Program-made: the position numbers and the translations under genes
Origin: Clostridia bacterium
GTDB taxonomy: Bacteria; Bacillota; Clostridia; Oscillospirales; CAG-272
NCBI GenBank assembly: GCA_017453205.1
Contig: JAFTKO010000022.1
Location: 1 to 38,966, forward strand
Reading direction: 5' to 3'
Length of the DNA: 38,966 bases
Notes under the pieces: model-generated
Database searches by the model: none
What the model saw: the letters and a program-made list of their open reading frames with translations, nothing else
What the model was told of the DNA's origin: nothing
Part shown: piece by piece, positions 7,269-14,899 of the stretch
Layout: every line of letters starts with the position of its first letter
How positions within the stretch are numbered: position 1 is the stretch's first letter

Positions 7269-7296
7269 TGAACAAATTACTGACTAAAGAAAAAGT

Positions 7297-7339
7297 ACAC
7301 CTATATCGCTCTGCAAAAGCAGAACGATATGGGTGTTTT
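7297..7339. terminator. Bidirectional terminator at the 3' end of the collagen-like gene
   Basis: An 18-position stem (ACACCTATATCGCTCTGC / GCAGAACGATATGGGTGT, one mismatch and one G-T pair) with an AAAA loop. It is flanked by TTTT on the plus side and by CTTTTTCTTT on the minus side, so it can stop transcription from both directions. Confidence 0.8.
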
Positions 7340-7383
7340 AACATTCAATGGCAACAAAGCATCAGGCGTTGCCTAAAAAAGCA

Positions 7384-8880
7384 TTATCCTATCTGCGTGA
7401 TCACAAGATGCGCCGACACAGGACGAGTTCCGCCTGCAAGAGGGGTGATGGTAAGAGCCGCTGCATTTCCTGCGGGATTACGGACCGTCAGAACCGAGTT
7501 GACTGCCGTGGTAGTTACGATAGCCATTCCCACAATTTGAGACGTTCCCGTGGCGCGACCTACGACGGTATATGCTAAGTCTTGACCGTTTAAGGTCAGG
7601 ATCAGCTGTCCCGCCTCGGTAACGCTGACTTGGAATAGGATCTGATAGGTGCCGATCGGTCCAAGATTAAACGATGACGGACCGAGACGTCCGATATTCG
7701 TATTGACAATCGGACCATTCTGTGGAAAACTGACGTCAGTGCCGGGGGCAACCGTTGCCGAGTTATCGGGCGGCATCAAGGCGTAAAAATCGGCATAGCT
7801 CAATACGCCTCCGGGAAGTCCTTGAGGACCTTGTGCGCCCGTATCACCTACAGGACCCTGAGGACCGACAGGACCTTGGGGACCTGCGGGACCCGTGGCA
7901 CCTACAGGACCTTGAGGACCCGTGGGACCTGTATCACCTACAGGACCTTGAGGACCGACAGGACCTTGGGGACCTGCGGGACCCGTGGCACCTACAGGAC
8001 CTTGAGGACCCGTGGGACCGACATCACCTGCAGGACCCTGAGGACCGATTGGACCTTGAGGACCGACAGGGCCGGTAGCGCCTTGAGGACCTGTGGCACC
8101 CGTGGGACCAATATCACCTTGGGGACCCTGAGGACCTGCCGGACCGGGATTTCCCATAGGACCTTGAGGACCTGCCGGACCGATATCACCTGCAGGACCT
8201 TGAGGACCCGGAAGCCCTTGAAGTCCTTGAGGACCCTGCGGACCAACAGGTCCGATCTCACCGACAGTGCCTTGGGGACCAACCGGACCCGTAGCACCTG
8301 CGGGACCTATGGGGCCTTGCGGACCCGTGTCACCTGCAGGACCTTGAGGACCTACGGGACCTTGGGGGCCTATAGGACCGATTGCACCTGCAGGGCCTTG
8401 AGGACCTGCGGGGCCTACGTCACCTGCGGGGCCTTGTGCACCGATGGGACCTTGCGGACCAATAGGACCGATAGGGCCTACGGGACCTTGAGGACCTTGC
8501 GCTCCTGTGTCACCTGCGGGACCTTGAGGACCGATGGGGCCTTGGGGACCAACCGGACCCGTAGCACCTGTGGGACCTTGCGGACCCGGTGCGCCCGTAT
8601 CACCTGCGGGTCCCTGTGGACCTTGTGCACCTGCAGGACCTTGAGGACCTGGAGCTCCTGTGTCGCCAGTGGGACCCTGTGGACCGATAGGACCTCTCGG
8701 ACCTTGCGGACCTTCGGGACCGGGGGGACAGACTACGCACGGATTTTTATCTTTATCGTGACAATCGTCACATTTATCGCAGCATTCCTGCTGATTGTTA
8801 CAGTTGTTTTGACTGTCGTTTTGACAGTCATTGCAATAGCGATCGTTGGTACTTCGCATAAACGGATTTTGTCTGCTCAT
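7384..8880 (-). CDS. Collagen-like (BclA-type) surface/exosporium protein
   Basis: 498 residues in three parts. The N-terminal region (1-50) is rich in Cys, Asn, Asp and Gln with four paired cysteines ([23 protein letters not shown]). Residues about 52-355 are an unbroken Gly-X-Y collagen repeat dominated by GPQGPxGxxG triplets. The C-terminal 135 residues ([26 protein letters not shown]…) are a jelly-roll like the BclA C-terminal domain, with [12 protein letters not shown] and [22 protein letters not shown]. Such proteins form hair-like filaments on spores, the C-terminal domain driving trimerisation. There is no Sec signal peptide, as in spore-surface members. An excellent AAAGGAGGT ribosome site precedes the ATG. 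A CATA-TAC-TG element 40 nt upstream (8920-8928) weakly resembles a sigma-K -10 box. Family is clear; exosporium location is inferred. Confidence 0.88.
   Translation of the reverse strand: MSRQNPFMRSTNDRYCNDCQNDSQNNCNNQQECCDKCDDCHDKDKNPCVVCPPGPEGPQGPRGPIGPQGPTGDTGAPGPQGPAGAQGPQGPAGDTGAPGPQGPTGATGPVGPQGPIGPQGPAGDTGAQGPQGPVGPIGPIGPQGPIGAQGPAGDVGPAGPQGPAGAIGPIGPQGPVGPQGPAGDTGPQGPIGPAGATGPVGPQGTVGEIGPVGPQGPQGLQGLPGPQGPAGDIGPAGPQGPMGNPGPAGPQGPQGDIGPTGATGPQGATGPVGPQGPIGPQGPAGDVGPTGPQGPVGATGPAGPQGPVGPQGPVGDTGPTGPQGPVGATGPAGPQGPVGPQGPVGDTGAQGPQGLPGGVLSYADFYALMPPDNSATVAPGTDVSFPQNGPIVNTNIGRLGPSSFNLGPIGTYQILFQVSVTEAGQLILTLNGQDLAYTVVGRATGTSQIVGMAIVTTTAVNSVLTVRNPAGNAAALTITPLAGGTRPVSAHLVITQIG
7841..8020 (-). 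repeat. Two tandem 90-bp copies inside the collagen region
   Basis: Positions 7841-7930 and 7931-8020 are near-identical 90-bp units (30 residues, ten Gly-X-Y triplets each). Nearby units are related but more diverged, pointing to recent in-frame duplication at the C-terminal end of the collagen stalk. Confidence 0.75.
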
Positions 8881-8971
8881 AAAATTACCTCCTTTGTAGA
8901 TTTTGGTGAAGCACCATTACAGTATATGTTGATTTTTGACGAACAGTTACTAATCCTATAAAGCGAAAAGG

Positions 8972-9020
8972 CTGACCGAACAAAGAGGTCAACCCTCAAA
9001 ATTTGAGTCGCAGAAAGCAA
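8972..9020 (-). repeat. Recurrent 3' element, copy 2
   Basis: Minus-strand tail GCGACTCAAATTTTGAG followed by hairpin GGTTGACC / GGTCAGCC and then TTTT. Here the tail is also the last codons (CDSNFEG) of the recombinase relic, and the hairpin acts as its terminator. Confidence 0.6.
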
Positions 9021-9252
9021 AGAAAAAGGCTTTAAGAATTGCTCTCAAAGCCAAATTTGGTCGCCCACATGCAACTTTATCCGAACACGGAATGTCCGTA
9101 AAGAGCACTGTTTTTGAGCCGTAACCGAAGTTTAGAGTAAGTAAAAATCGGTTACTATATAGGAACACAGTATTAACGAAAATGTCGATAAGCTGTCTGC
9201 GTTCTTCAAGGCGCGTAAGATCAAAGTTTCGCATGTAGCGGAACCAATCTTT
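8989..9252 (-). pseudogene. Large serine recombinase, C-terminal remnant
   Basis: About 87 codons, open from a stop at 9253-9255 to the natural end, reading WFRYMRNFDLTRLEERRQLI then DIFVNTVFLYSNRFLLTLNF. This matches the C-terminal segment of clostridial recombinases (…RRxLIDxFVNxVYLYDDK..LTFNY.DGSKT). The catalytic N-terminal domain and zinc ribbon are gone. The terminal CDSNFEG segment coincides with the recurrent 3' element. It is a scar of an integrative element and not functional. Confidence 0.6.
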
Positions 9253-9261
9253 TCAACACCC

Positions 9262-9289
9262 GGCGGCAAGGAGATAACTCTTTGCCGCC
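9262..9289. terminator. GC-rich hairpin
   Basis: 12-bp stem GGCGGCAAGGAG / CTCTTTGCCGCC with an ATAA loop, followed on the plus strand by AATTTTAT. It could be a weak terminator; its T-tract is poor. Confidence 0.4.
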
Positions 9290-9323
9290 AATTTTATAAA
9301 AATCTATAGAGAGGAACAATAAA

Positions 9324-9539
9324 TTGATAATAGAAATTTTAAAAGTGTTCTTTGGAACAATATGGGCAGTTTTTTCAGAAGTTATAACATGTCTCTGGGC
9401 GTTATTGCCTTTGTTTTTGGAAATCAGAAAAATGGCAAGTGTTTTAACACCTGTTGGAATGATTGCGCTTTATTTAGGCGTTCCAACATGTTTAGTATCC
9501 GCTGTTATATTTTTGATAAAAAGAGTTCTCCACACATAG
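9324..9539 (+). CDS. Small two-helix membrane protein, unknown function
   Basis: 71 residues starting at TTG, with a GAGAGGA ribosome site about 8 nt upstream and the frame closed by a stop just before the leftward operon. Two hydrophobic segments are visible (about 5-32, LKVFFGTIWAVFSEVITCLWALLPLF; and about 41-66, TPVGMIALYLGVPTCLVSAVIFL), joined by the basic loop EIRKMAS and ending in KRVLHT. No family was recognised. It lies among recombinase relics, so it may be a leftover of a mobile element. Support comes from the ribosome site and the coherent hydrophobic pattern only. Confidence 0.4.
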   Translation: MIIEILKVFFGTIWAVFSEVITCLWALLPLFLEIRKMASVLTPVGMIALYLGVPTCLVSAVIFLIKRVLHT

Positions 9540-9580
9540 CGGTAGAAGTTCTGTCTGTTTTTGCGTTCTGCTAAACTATT

Positions 9581-11836
9581 TTAAACGTTGTTTGATGAAT
9601 TTAACCAAATGGGATTGCCAACGGCAATTAGACAATCGTGCGTCAAATCATAAACCTCGGCACGGTAAAATTCGCGTTTTTGAACCTCTAACTCAATTGC
9701 CTGAGATTGTTTGCCATTGCAAAGTGATGCATAGGCAATGCCTTTGTCGGTTAAAATACGCAATTCATATGCGGTTTCATCCCTCCATGCAAGTGAGAAA
9801 AAGTCATCCATACGAAGTGTCAATTTCATTCCCTCGCGGTAGGAGATCTCCGATCCCATCGGATATCCGTCGATACACATTTTGAGACCGAGCGGACCTA
9901 CCGTAAAGTCTGCGGTACGCATTTGCTCGAAAAAGGCTTTTCCGGATTTTTCGCGTGTGTAAAAGGTGGAAAGCGCCTTGTTGCTGATTTCTCCATGTGT
10001 GTCCGAACCGCCCGAAGCGTATACCCGTTTTCCTAATGCCAACAGCTTTACCCACAGATCGTAATTTTTGTAAGTGGCGTGTGCGGTGGGAGATTCGTAG
10101 ATCGTTTCCATAAAGGTGTGTTCGCCGATGTAATAATCAAGCGGATCGTCCGAAGCAAGCGTGAGCTTGGGGTGTGGGTGGATCATGATACCGCCAATCG
10201 ACTGTACGTAAGCCGTTAATTCCAAAAAGCGTTCCTTGGTGAATTTCGGATAAACGAAAGAACCTGTTAGCTCATCACCGCGGAAGTTATACTCCGGAAA
10301 GTTTGCAAGCACCATGGCAAGCCCATACTTGTGCGGGAAGAGCATAATGTAATGAATGGCGGCTTGATTATAGCGAACGGCATTCAGTCCCTCGGAAAAA
10401 CGGGTCCCCGGTTCGGTTCCGATGATAAAGCGTTCCTCGTCCCATTCCGGCAAGAAAAATCCGCGCATTTGCTTGTGATCTACCACTGCTGCAAAATCGA
10501 CTTTTTTTTCGTCCATTTTGGTCGGCCATTCTCCAATCGGTACCAATCCGTCGCTTGTCCCGCCGCTTTGTGTGTGAACATGAAGATCACCGTAATAGGG
10601 CTTGCACCCGCTGTAAAGCGCGTCCAACCTTGAAAAATCCGCATTTTTTGTTCCTACAATACAGTGTGGATCGGCAGTGGCGGTCATCCAATTTTGGGGA
10701 TATGCTTCGATATGATCGGGAGCCGACATGGGGGCTGCCGGTTTACGGGAGCAAGTCTCGGCATAGCCGGTAAAAGTGCAATCTTTCAGTGTAATATGAT
10801 CGCCTCCCCCAAAAACGGAAATTGCGGCACCGCTGTTTTGGCGAGTGTCAACAAAGGTACAATTGTTGACAAGAAGACTGCTGCTGTTGTTGTTTAGATG
10901 AGGATTGAGAACCGCCTCATTTTCACGACCGGCATCTACAAAAACCGTGTTTGTTACCGTAAGGTTTAAGCCCTGTGTTTCTGCCCGACCGCATCCTGTG
11001 GCAATTCCGTTGTTACCGCTTAAATTGCGGAAGTAGGAATCGGAGATTTGAATTTCACTGAATTGCGTATTCAAAGCACAATTGGTATGCGTTCGCGCAA
11101 TGTCGGTAAAGCCGAATATTTGACCGGTTGAATCATACACCAGTCCGTCAATGATTGTTTTTTTTGCGTTGGCAAGAATAAAGTTGCCGCCGTAATCATA
11201 GTCATAAAAATCGACCGAACGAATGTTTTGAAAGATGACCTCACGGTTCAGCGATCCGTCTGCTTTTGCGGGTGCAAACTGGTGCAGATTGTTTCCGCAA
11301 GGACTCAGATAAATCATATTACGGAATATCACACAACAGTCTCCGCCGTCGGTACGCAGATCACGAAAGCTGATGCCTAAGGATGAAAAACCGTCAAAAA
11401 TAATTTCTTTGGCTTTTTCACTTTTTGCAAAAACTCTGCCTCGCCAATAGGAGCCTTTAAATACCGATTCCTTTTCTTCAGATCGCATCGGATTCAAAGT
11501 CGGAGGTTCGAGAGTATCCTCTGTGGGAATGTTGGGAGAAATTTGGGCACCGTTCCCCAACAGGGTTAGTGACCGATCAAACTGGAACATATCGATCGAG
11601 TGGGTTCCGACCGAAAAGAGGATTACCGGTGTCGAAAATTCCTGTTGTAATAGTCCTTCCAAAGGTGTTCTTGGAATTTCGGTAGCTTTTTGGTTGGCTT
11701 CTTCCAATGTAGCAAAGAGGTTAATGCCTTCGATAACGGCATAGGTTACTCCCTTGTAAGTAAAAGAATCTTTCGGTGCGTTATCAAAATCACTTTGCAC
11801 GGCATAATAGCCTTTTGGTAATTGTTGCATATACAT
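9581..11836 (-). CDS. Beta-helix / PHP-domain (CehA-McbA-like) metallophosphoesterase fusion
   Basis: 751 residues. An N-terminal part (about 25-75) is followed by a right-handed parallel beta-helix (about 80-400; recurring patterns such as LTVTNTVFVDA, LLVNNCTFVDT, ITLKDCTFTGY). A PHP metal-dependent hydrolase domain occupies about 410-700: GDLHVHTQSGGTSDG (HxH), VVDHKQM (DH), MIHPHP (HPHP) and GGSDTHGE (SDTH) supply the metal ligands. This matches the CehA/McbA family of PHP hydrolases, which cleave phosphate or carbamate esters. There is no signal peptide, so it is probably cytoplasmic, although a beta-helix is more usual in secreted proteins. It lies 56 nt downstream of a phosphohexomutase gene on the same strand, implying an operon for phosphorylated-sugar metabolism. 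The exact substrate is unknown. Confidence 0.85.
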   Translation of the reverse strand: MYMQQLPKGYYAVQSDFDNAPKDSFTYKGVTYAVIEGINLFATLEEANQKATEIPRTPLEGLLQQEFSTPVILFSVGTHSIDMFQFDRSLTLLGNGAQISPNIPTEDTLEPPTLNPMRSEEKESVFKGSYWRGRVFAKSEKAKEIIFDGFSSLGISFRDLRTDGGDCCVIFRNMIYLSPCGNNLHQFAPAKADGSLNREVIFQNIRSVDFYDYDYGGNFILANAKKTIIDGLVYDSTGQIFGFTDIARTHTNCALNTQFSEIQISDSYFRNLSGNNGIATGCGRAETQGLNLTVTNTVFVDAGRENEAVLNPHLNNNSSSLLVNNCTFVDTRQNSGAAISVFGGGDHITLKDCTFTGYAETCSRKPAAPMSAPDHIEAYPQNWMTATADPHCIVGTKNADFSRLDALYSGCKPYYGDLHVHTQSGGTSDGLVPIGEWPTKMDEKKVDFAAVVDHKQMRGFFLPEWDEERFIIGTEPGTRFSEGLNAVRYNQAAIHYIMLFPHKYGLAMVLANFPEYNFRGDELTGSFVYPKFTKERFLELTAYVQSIGGIMIHPHPKLTLASDDPLDYYIGEHTFMETIYESPTAHATYKNYDLWVKLLALGKRVYASGGSDTHGEISNKALSTFYTREKSGKAFFEQMRTADFTVGPLGLKMCIDGYPMGSEISYREGMKLTLRMDDFFSLAWRDETAYELRILTDKGIAYASLCNGKQSQAIELEVQKREFYRAEVYDLTHDCLIAVGNPIWLNSSNNV

Positions 11837-11892
11837 TTTTCTCGCTTTCTCCGCTTATGCGGCTATATGTATGTAGAGATCACAACGGACGA

Positions 11893-13338
11893 TTAATCCA
11901 ACTTTAGCATACAACGGAATGCTTGGATATACCCCTTTGCTGTGTCAGTGTTGCTTGCCTCGGCAAAGATGCGCAGCAGCGGCTCTGTACCCGAAAAACG
12001 GCAGATCACAAATGAACCGTCTGCAAAATAGACCTTGCAACCGTCCTCATAGCCAACACGAACGACTTCTGCATGAAAGATTGGCAGTCGCTTTTCTACC
12101 ATTAAGGTGTGTTCGATCTCGGGCTTTCTCTCCTTTGCAAAGGAGAGATTTGCCTCGACCATTTCAAAATGACCGAATCTTTCTTCCAATTGCATCATCA
12201 TTTCGGTGGGGGACATTCCCGTAGCGCACACCATTTCGATGAAGAGTGACGCGGCGTAGATCGAATCCTTGCCGTGAATGTGTCCGCGCACCGTGAGTCC
12301 TCCAGACGATTCGCCGCCAAGGATCGCGTCGTGTTCATCGATGCCCGCAGAGATATACTTAAATCCAATCGGTACCTCGTAGCATTGTTCACCGTAGGAT
12401 TCGGCAATGCGGTCGAGCATATGCGTGGTAGCAAGGTTGCGTACTACGGGCCCCGTCCAGCCTTTGAAACCGCGCAGATAGTTGTAAAGCAAGCAAAGAA
12501 TTTGGTTGGCATCAATGTAGCTACCGTCCTTATCTACAACGCCGAGACGGTCTCCGTCGCCGTCAAAGGCGATACCGAGATCGTAGCCGCCGTCTACCAC
12601 GCGGTTGCGCAGATCCATCAAGCGCGTCGCTGTGGGTGCGGGCGTGCCGCCGCCAAAGTAGGCGTCCTTGTTCTCATGGATCAAATCCACGGTACAACGC
12701 ATGGAATGCATGATGACCATGAGGGGATAAATACCCGAGCCGTGCATGGGGTCGAACAGGATCCGCAGACCGCGTTTTTTGATCGCCTCTTGGTTCAGCT
12801 TGGAAAGAATATGATCAACAAAATCGTTGAAGGGCGAGTGCATATAAGTCACCAAGCCCTTTTCCTTTGCCTCGGTTTCGGAGAGTGTGGGTATCTCATC
12901 GTTCATACCTTGCGCAATCAGCGCCTCCAAACGCGCGGTGGTCTCAAGCGGTGCGTCTCTGCCCTCGTCCACGATCAGCTTCATGCCGTTGTAATCTGAG
13001 GGATTATGGCTTGCGGTTACTTCAATGCCGTAATGCAGTCCCATATGCTGTACCAAGAACATGATCAGCGGCGTAGGGGTACTGCGCTCCATGAGGATCG
13101 TCTCAAAGCCCATTCCCGTCAGCACCTCGGATATCCAATGCATGGAGGTCTCCGAGAGGAAACGGCGGTCGTATCCGATCACGATCGGTTTGTCGGTCTT
13201 TTGCTCCTCTTGGGCAAGCAGGCAGATGCCATAGGTCACGCGCTGTATATTTGATTTGATAAAATCATCTCCGATAATCCCGCGCCAGCCACCTGTGCCA
13301 AAGCGGATGGGCGGTTCCAAAGTTTTCGTTTGTTTCAT
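11893..13338 (-). CDS. Phosphoglucomutase/phosphomannomutase family protein (alpha-D-phosphohexomutase)
   Basis: 481 residues with all four family signatures. The N-terminal FGTGGWRGIIGDDF is present. The phosphoserine loop is TASHNPSDYNGMK (catalytic Ser in the SHNP motif). The Mg loop is FDGDGDRLGVVD, the sugar-specificity loop GGESSGG, and the phosphate-binding loop RFSGTEPLLRIFAE. It interconverts hexose 1- and 6-phosphates in the cytoplasm. The length is typical of the phosphomannomutase-like subgroup; glucose versus mannose versus glucosamine specificity cannot be decided. AAAGGAACC precedes the ATG. First gene of a two-gene operon with the PHP/beta-helix protein, under a promoter at 13419-13448 and divergent from the AraC regulator. 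Confidence 0.92.
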   Translation of the reverse strand: MKQTKTLEPPIRFGTGGWRGIIGDDFIKSNIQRVTYGICLLAQEEQKTDKPIVIGYDRRFLSETSMHWISEVLTGMGFETILMERSTPTPLIMFLVQHMGLHYGIEVTASHNPSDYNGMKLIVDEGRDAPLETTARLEALIAQGMNDEIPTLSETEAKEKGLVTYMHSPFNDFVDHILSKLNQEAIKKRGLRILFDPMHGSGIYPLMVIMHSMRCTVDLIHENKDAYFGGGTPAPTATRLMDLRNRVVDGGYDLGIAFDGDGDRLGVVDKDGSYIDANQILCLLYNYLRGFKGWTGPVVRNLATTHMLDRIAESYGEQCYEVPIGFKYISAGIDEHDAILGGESSGGLTVRGHIHGKDSIYAASLFIEMVCATGMSPTEMMMQLEERFGHFEMVEANLSFAKERKPEIEHTLMVEKRLPIFHAEVVRVGYEDGCKVYFADGSFVICRFSGTEPLLRIFAEASNTDTAKGYIQAFRCMLKLD

Positions 13339-13418
13339 TTTCCGGTTCCTTTCATTCTTTATTTGTGAACATTTCTTTATACGTGTCTTTCTTCTGTAAT
13401 CGGTTCTTAATTGTTTTC

Positions 13419-13448
13419 ATTATAACACAAATATCATCGATATTTCAA
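13419..13448 (-). promoter_or_regulatory. Promoter of the phosphohexomutase-PHP operon
   Basis: Minus strand: -35 TTGAAA (13443-13448), 18-nt spacer, -10 TATAAT (13419-13424). It lies 80 nt upstream of the mutase start. The 13339-13595 interval otherwise holds only AT-rich sequence and the divergent araC-type promoter. Confidence 0.65.
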
Positions 13449-13522
13449 CCAAAAGAAATGTTTATTTCTCAAAACGATACAAATTGTAAATATAATGCAA
13501 CATATTTTTGTGGATAGGAGTA

Positions 13523-13551
13523 TTGTAATTTGTCAAAAAAAATAGTATAAT
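13523..13551 (+). promoter_or_regulatory. Promoter of the AraC-family regulator
   Basis: -35 TTGTAA (13523-13528), 17-nt spacer, -10 TATAAT (13546-13551), about 45 nt upstream of the probable ancestral start codon at 13596. Confidence 0.6.
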
Positions 13552-13704
13552 AATAAGTAAATAAACAGTATTGGCTGGCTTTGATAAAGGCGGTGATGAT
13601 TTATAATTACTTATATTAGGCATTATTTTGATGACAGAAAAAAAGAAACAGCAGATACAACCGCTGTCTTTTCTTCGTTAGCAGACGGCGAACCTTATCA
13701 AGAT

Positions 13705-14514
13705 GTGGTTCGCCTTACTTGTATGGATAATGAGACTTCTTTGCTTTACACCGTAGGAAAATCAGTTTTTCCAAAAAAATACGAGCTATCCAAAGCCCCT
13801 CAACGGTGGACGATATTCTATGTTTCCGAAGGTGTTTTGTATTTTGGGAAGGAACAATTGGGTAAGGGGGACTTTATCATTGTACCATCCTCGTTTTCAC
13901 ATTATCTGGCGACCAAAAAGGAAAAAAACTGTTTTTATTGGTTTGCAACAAATGATGAGTGGCTGATCCATACCTTTTCGATTGCCGGATACAGCAAAAA
14001 CGAGGTTATGAGGGGATATACCGATTGCGCACAGACCGTTACGGATATTCTGGAAAAAACAATATATCGGTTTCCCAAGGATTGCGATTCCCGTATTTAT
14101 ATGATGTCACGATTTACCTGCTTGCTGTCTTATCTTTCCTCATATGCCGCAAAAACGCAAAAAATATCGGAGCAGTTGCTTTTGCGTTGTATTAGCCATA
14201 TTGAGACATCCTATGGAGCTTTGAACGTAGATGATCTTGCAAAACGTTTTTTTGTCAGTCGCAGATATCTGTATGCAATTTTTAAAGAATATAAAAATGT
14301 GTCACCCATTGAGTATATTATATCGGTTCGTATGAAAGCTGCGGATAAATTCCTTTTGACAACCGATTACAGCATTGCTAAGATTGCGGAATTAACCGGA
14401 TATTCAAGCTATAATCAATTTACCAGAGCTTACAAGGAATATTACGCCATGCAACCCTCCAAAAAAAGAGAGCTGTTAAAGTCCCATTATTTGGCAACCC
14501 AAAATCAAGAATAG
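13705..14514 (+). CDS. AraC-family transcriptional regulator
   Basis: 269 residues as placed (GTG start). An N-terminal cupin-like sensor domain (about 25-130, with GKGDFIIVPSSFSHY) is joined to a C-terminal AraC double helix-turn-helix (about 165-262): LNVDDLAKRFFVSRRYLYAIFKEY, then YSIAKIAELTGYSSYNQFTRAYKEYY. It binds DNA direct repeats and senses a sugar or similar ligand. The start is uncertain: no ribosome site precedes 13705 or the ATG at 13723, while good coding (ITYIRHYFDDRKKETADTTA…) continues upstream to a T-run at 13600-13602. One base removed there would join it to the ATG at 13596, which has AAAGG at ideal spacing. It lies between the mutase operon and the beta-helix operon and is the likely regulator of one or both. 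Confidence 0.88.
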   Translation: MVRLTCMDNETSLLYTVGKSVFPKKYELSKAPQRWTIFYVSEGVLYFGKEQLGKGDFIIVPSSFSHYLATKKEKNCFYWFATNDEWLIHTFSIAGYSKNEVMRGYTDCAQTVTDILEKTIYRFPKDCDSRIYMMSRFTCLLSYLSSYAAKTQKISEQLLLRCISHIETSYGALNVDDLAKRFFVSRRYLYAIFKEYKNVSPIEYIISVRMKAADKFLLTTDYSIAKIAELTGYSSYNQFTRAYKEYYAMQPSKKRELLKSHYLATQNQE

Positions 14515-14529
14515 AGTATTCAATATGCG

Positions 14530-14576
14530 AAAATGTTTCGTCTTTATGATAAAGTAGGGGCGAAACATTTTTATTT
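14530..14576 (+). terminator. Terminator after the AraC regulator
   Basis: AAAATGTTTCG / CGAAACATTTT stem (11 bp) with a 20-nt loop, running into TTTTTATTTTT. Confidence 0.75.
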
Positions 14577-14650
14577 TTGGATATTAATTGTGTAATGTGT
14601 ATATTTTTTCGGTTTTATTTTTGTGAATAAAATCGATAGAAAAAATGTAT

Positions 14651-14682
14651 GTTCTCATTTTGCTACATTCCGTTCTCATTTT
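14651..14682 (+). promoter_or_regulatory. Direct-repeat operator, probable AraC-type binding site
   Basis: GTTCTCATTTT occurs at 14651-14661 and again at 14672-14682, exactly 21 bp (two helical turns) apart. The second copy ends 4 nt before the predicted -35 box of the beta-helix operon. This is the classic layout for an AraC-family activator, and such a gene lies just upstream. Confidence 0.6.
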
Positions 14683-14686
14683 CTCA

Positions 14687-14715
14687 TTACATAATTTGTT
14701 GATATATGTTAAAAT
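14687..14715 (+). promoter_or_regulatory. Promoter of the beta-helix operon (weak -35, extended -10)
   Basis: -35 TTACAT (14687-14692), 17-nt spacer, TGT-TAAAAT extended -10 (14710-14715). The poor -35 next to the direct repeat fits an activator-dependent promoter. The remaining 180 nt to the first gene is an untranslated leader with no clear structure. Confidence 0.5.
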
Positions 14716-14899
14716 TATCATGTGATCTTATTTTAATACGTGTCATTTCTTATAAAGATCGGTTCCGAAATGAAAGGGGGAGGAAGATATCATTTTTATC
14801 TCAAAAGAAAACAGATGGGAGGGAAAATCAAGTCTCAATAGTTGCTTGCCAATACAAATGTAAATCCATTTTAATTCTAATGAAAGGAACAGCTAAAAA

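Noticed and set aside
7841-8700. Periodic repeats considered as a CRISPR array
   Set aside because: The periodicity is of 9-nt Gly-X-Y codons in an open reading frame, with no constant repeat/unique spacer alternation.
8920-8928. Possible sigma-K -10 box upstream of the collagen-like gene
   Set aside because: CATATACTG matches only part of the CATANNNTA consensus and no -35 element is clear; kept only as a remark in the gene entry.
7822-8961. Long plus-strand frame over the collagen gene (Thr/Arg/Leu-rich)
   Set aside because: It is the antisense image of the Gly-X-Y repeat; the minus-strand protein has a clear fold pattern and a strong ribosome site.
9163-9307. Plus-strand 47-codon frame (ENVDKLSAFFKARKIKVSHVAEP…) before the small membrane protein gene
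   Set aside because: It has no start codon, and half of it lies antisense to a stretch that matches the C-terminus of serine recombinases far better; it is probably a shadow.
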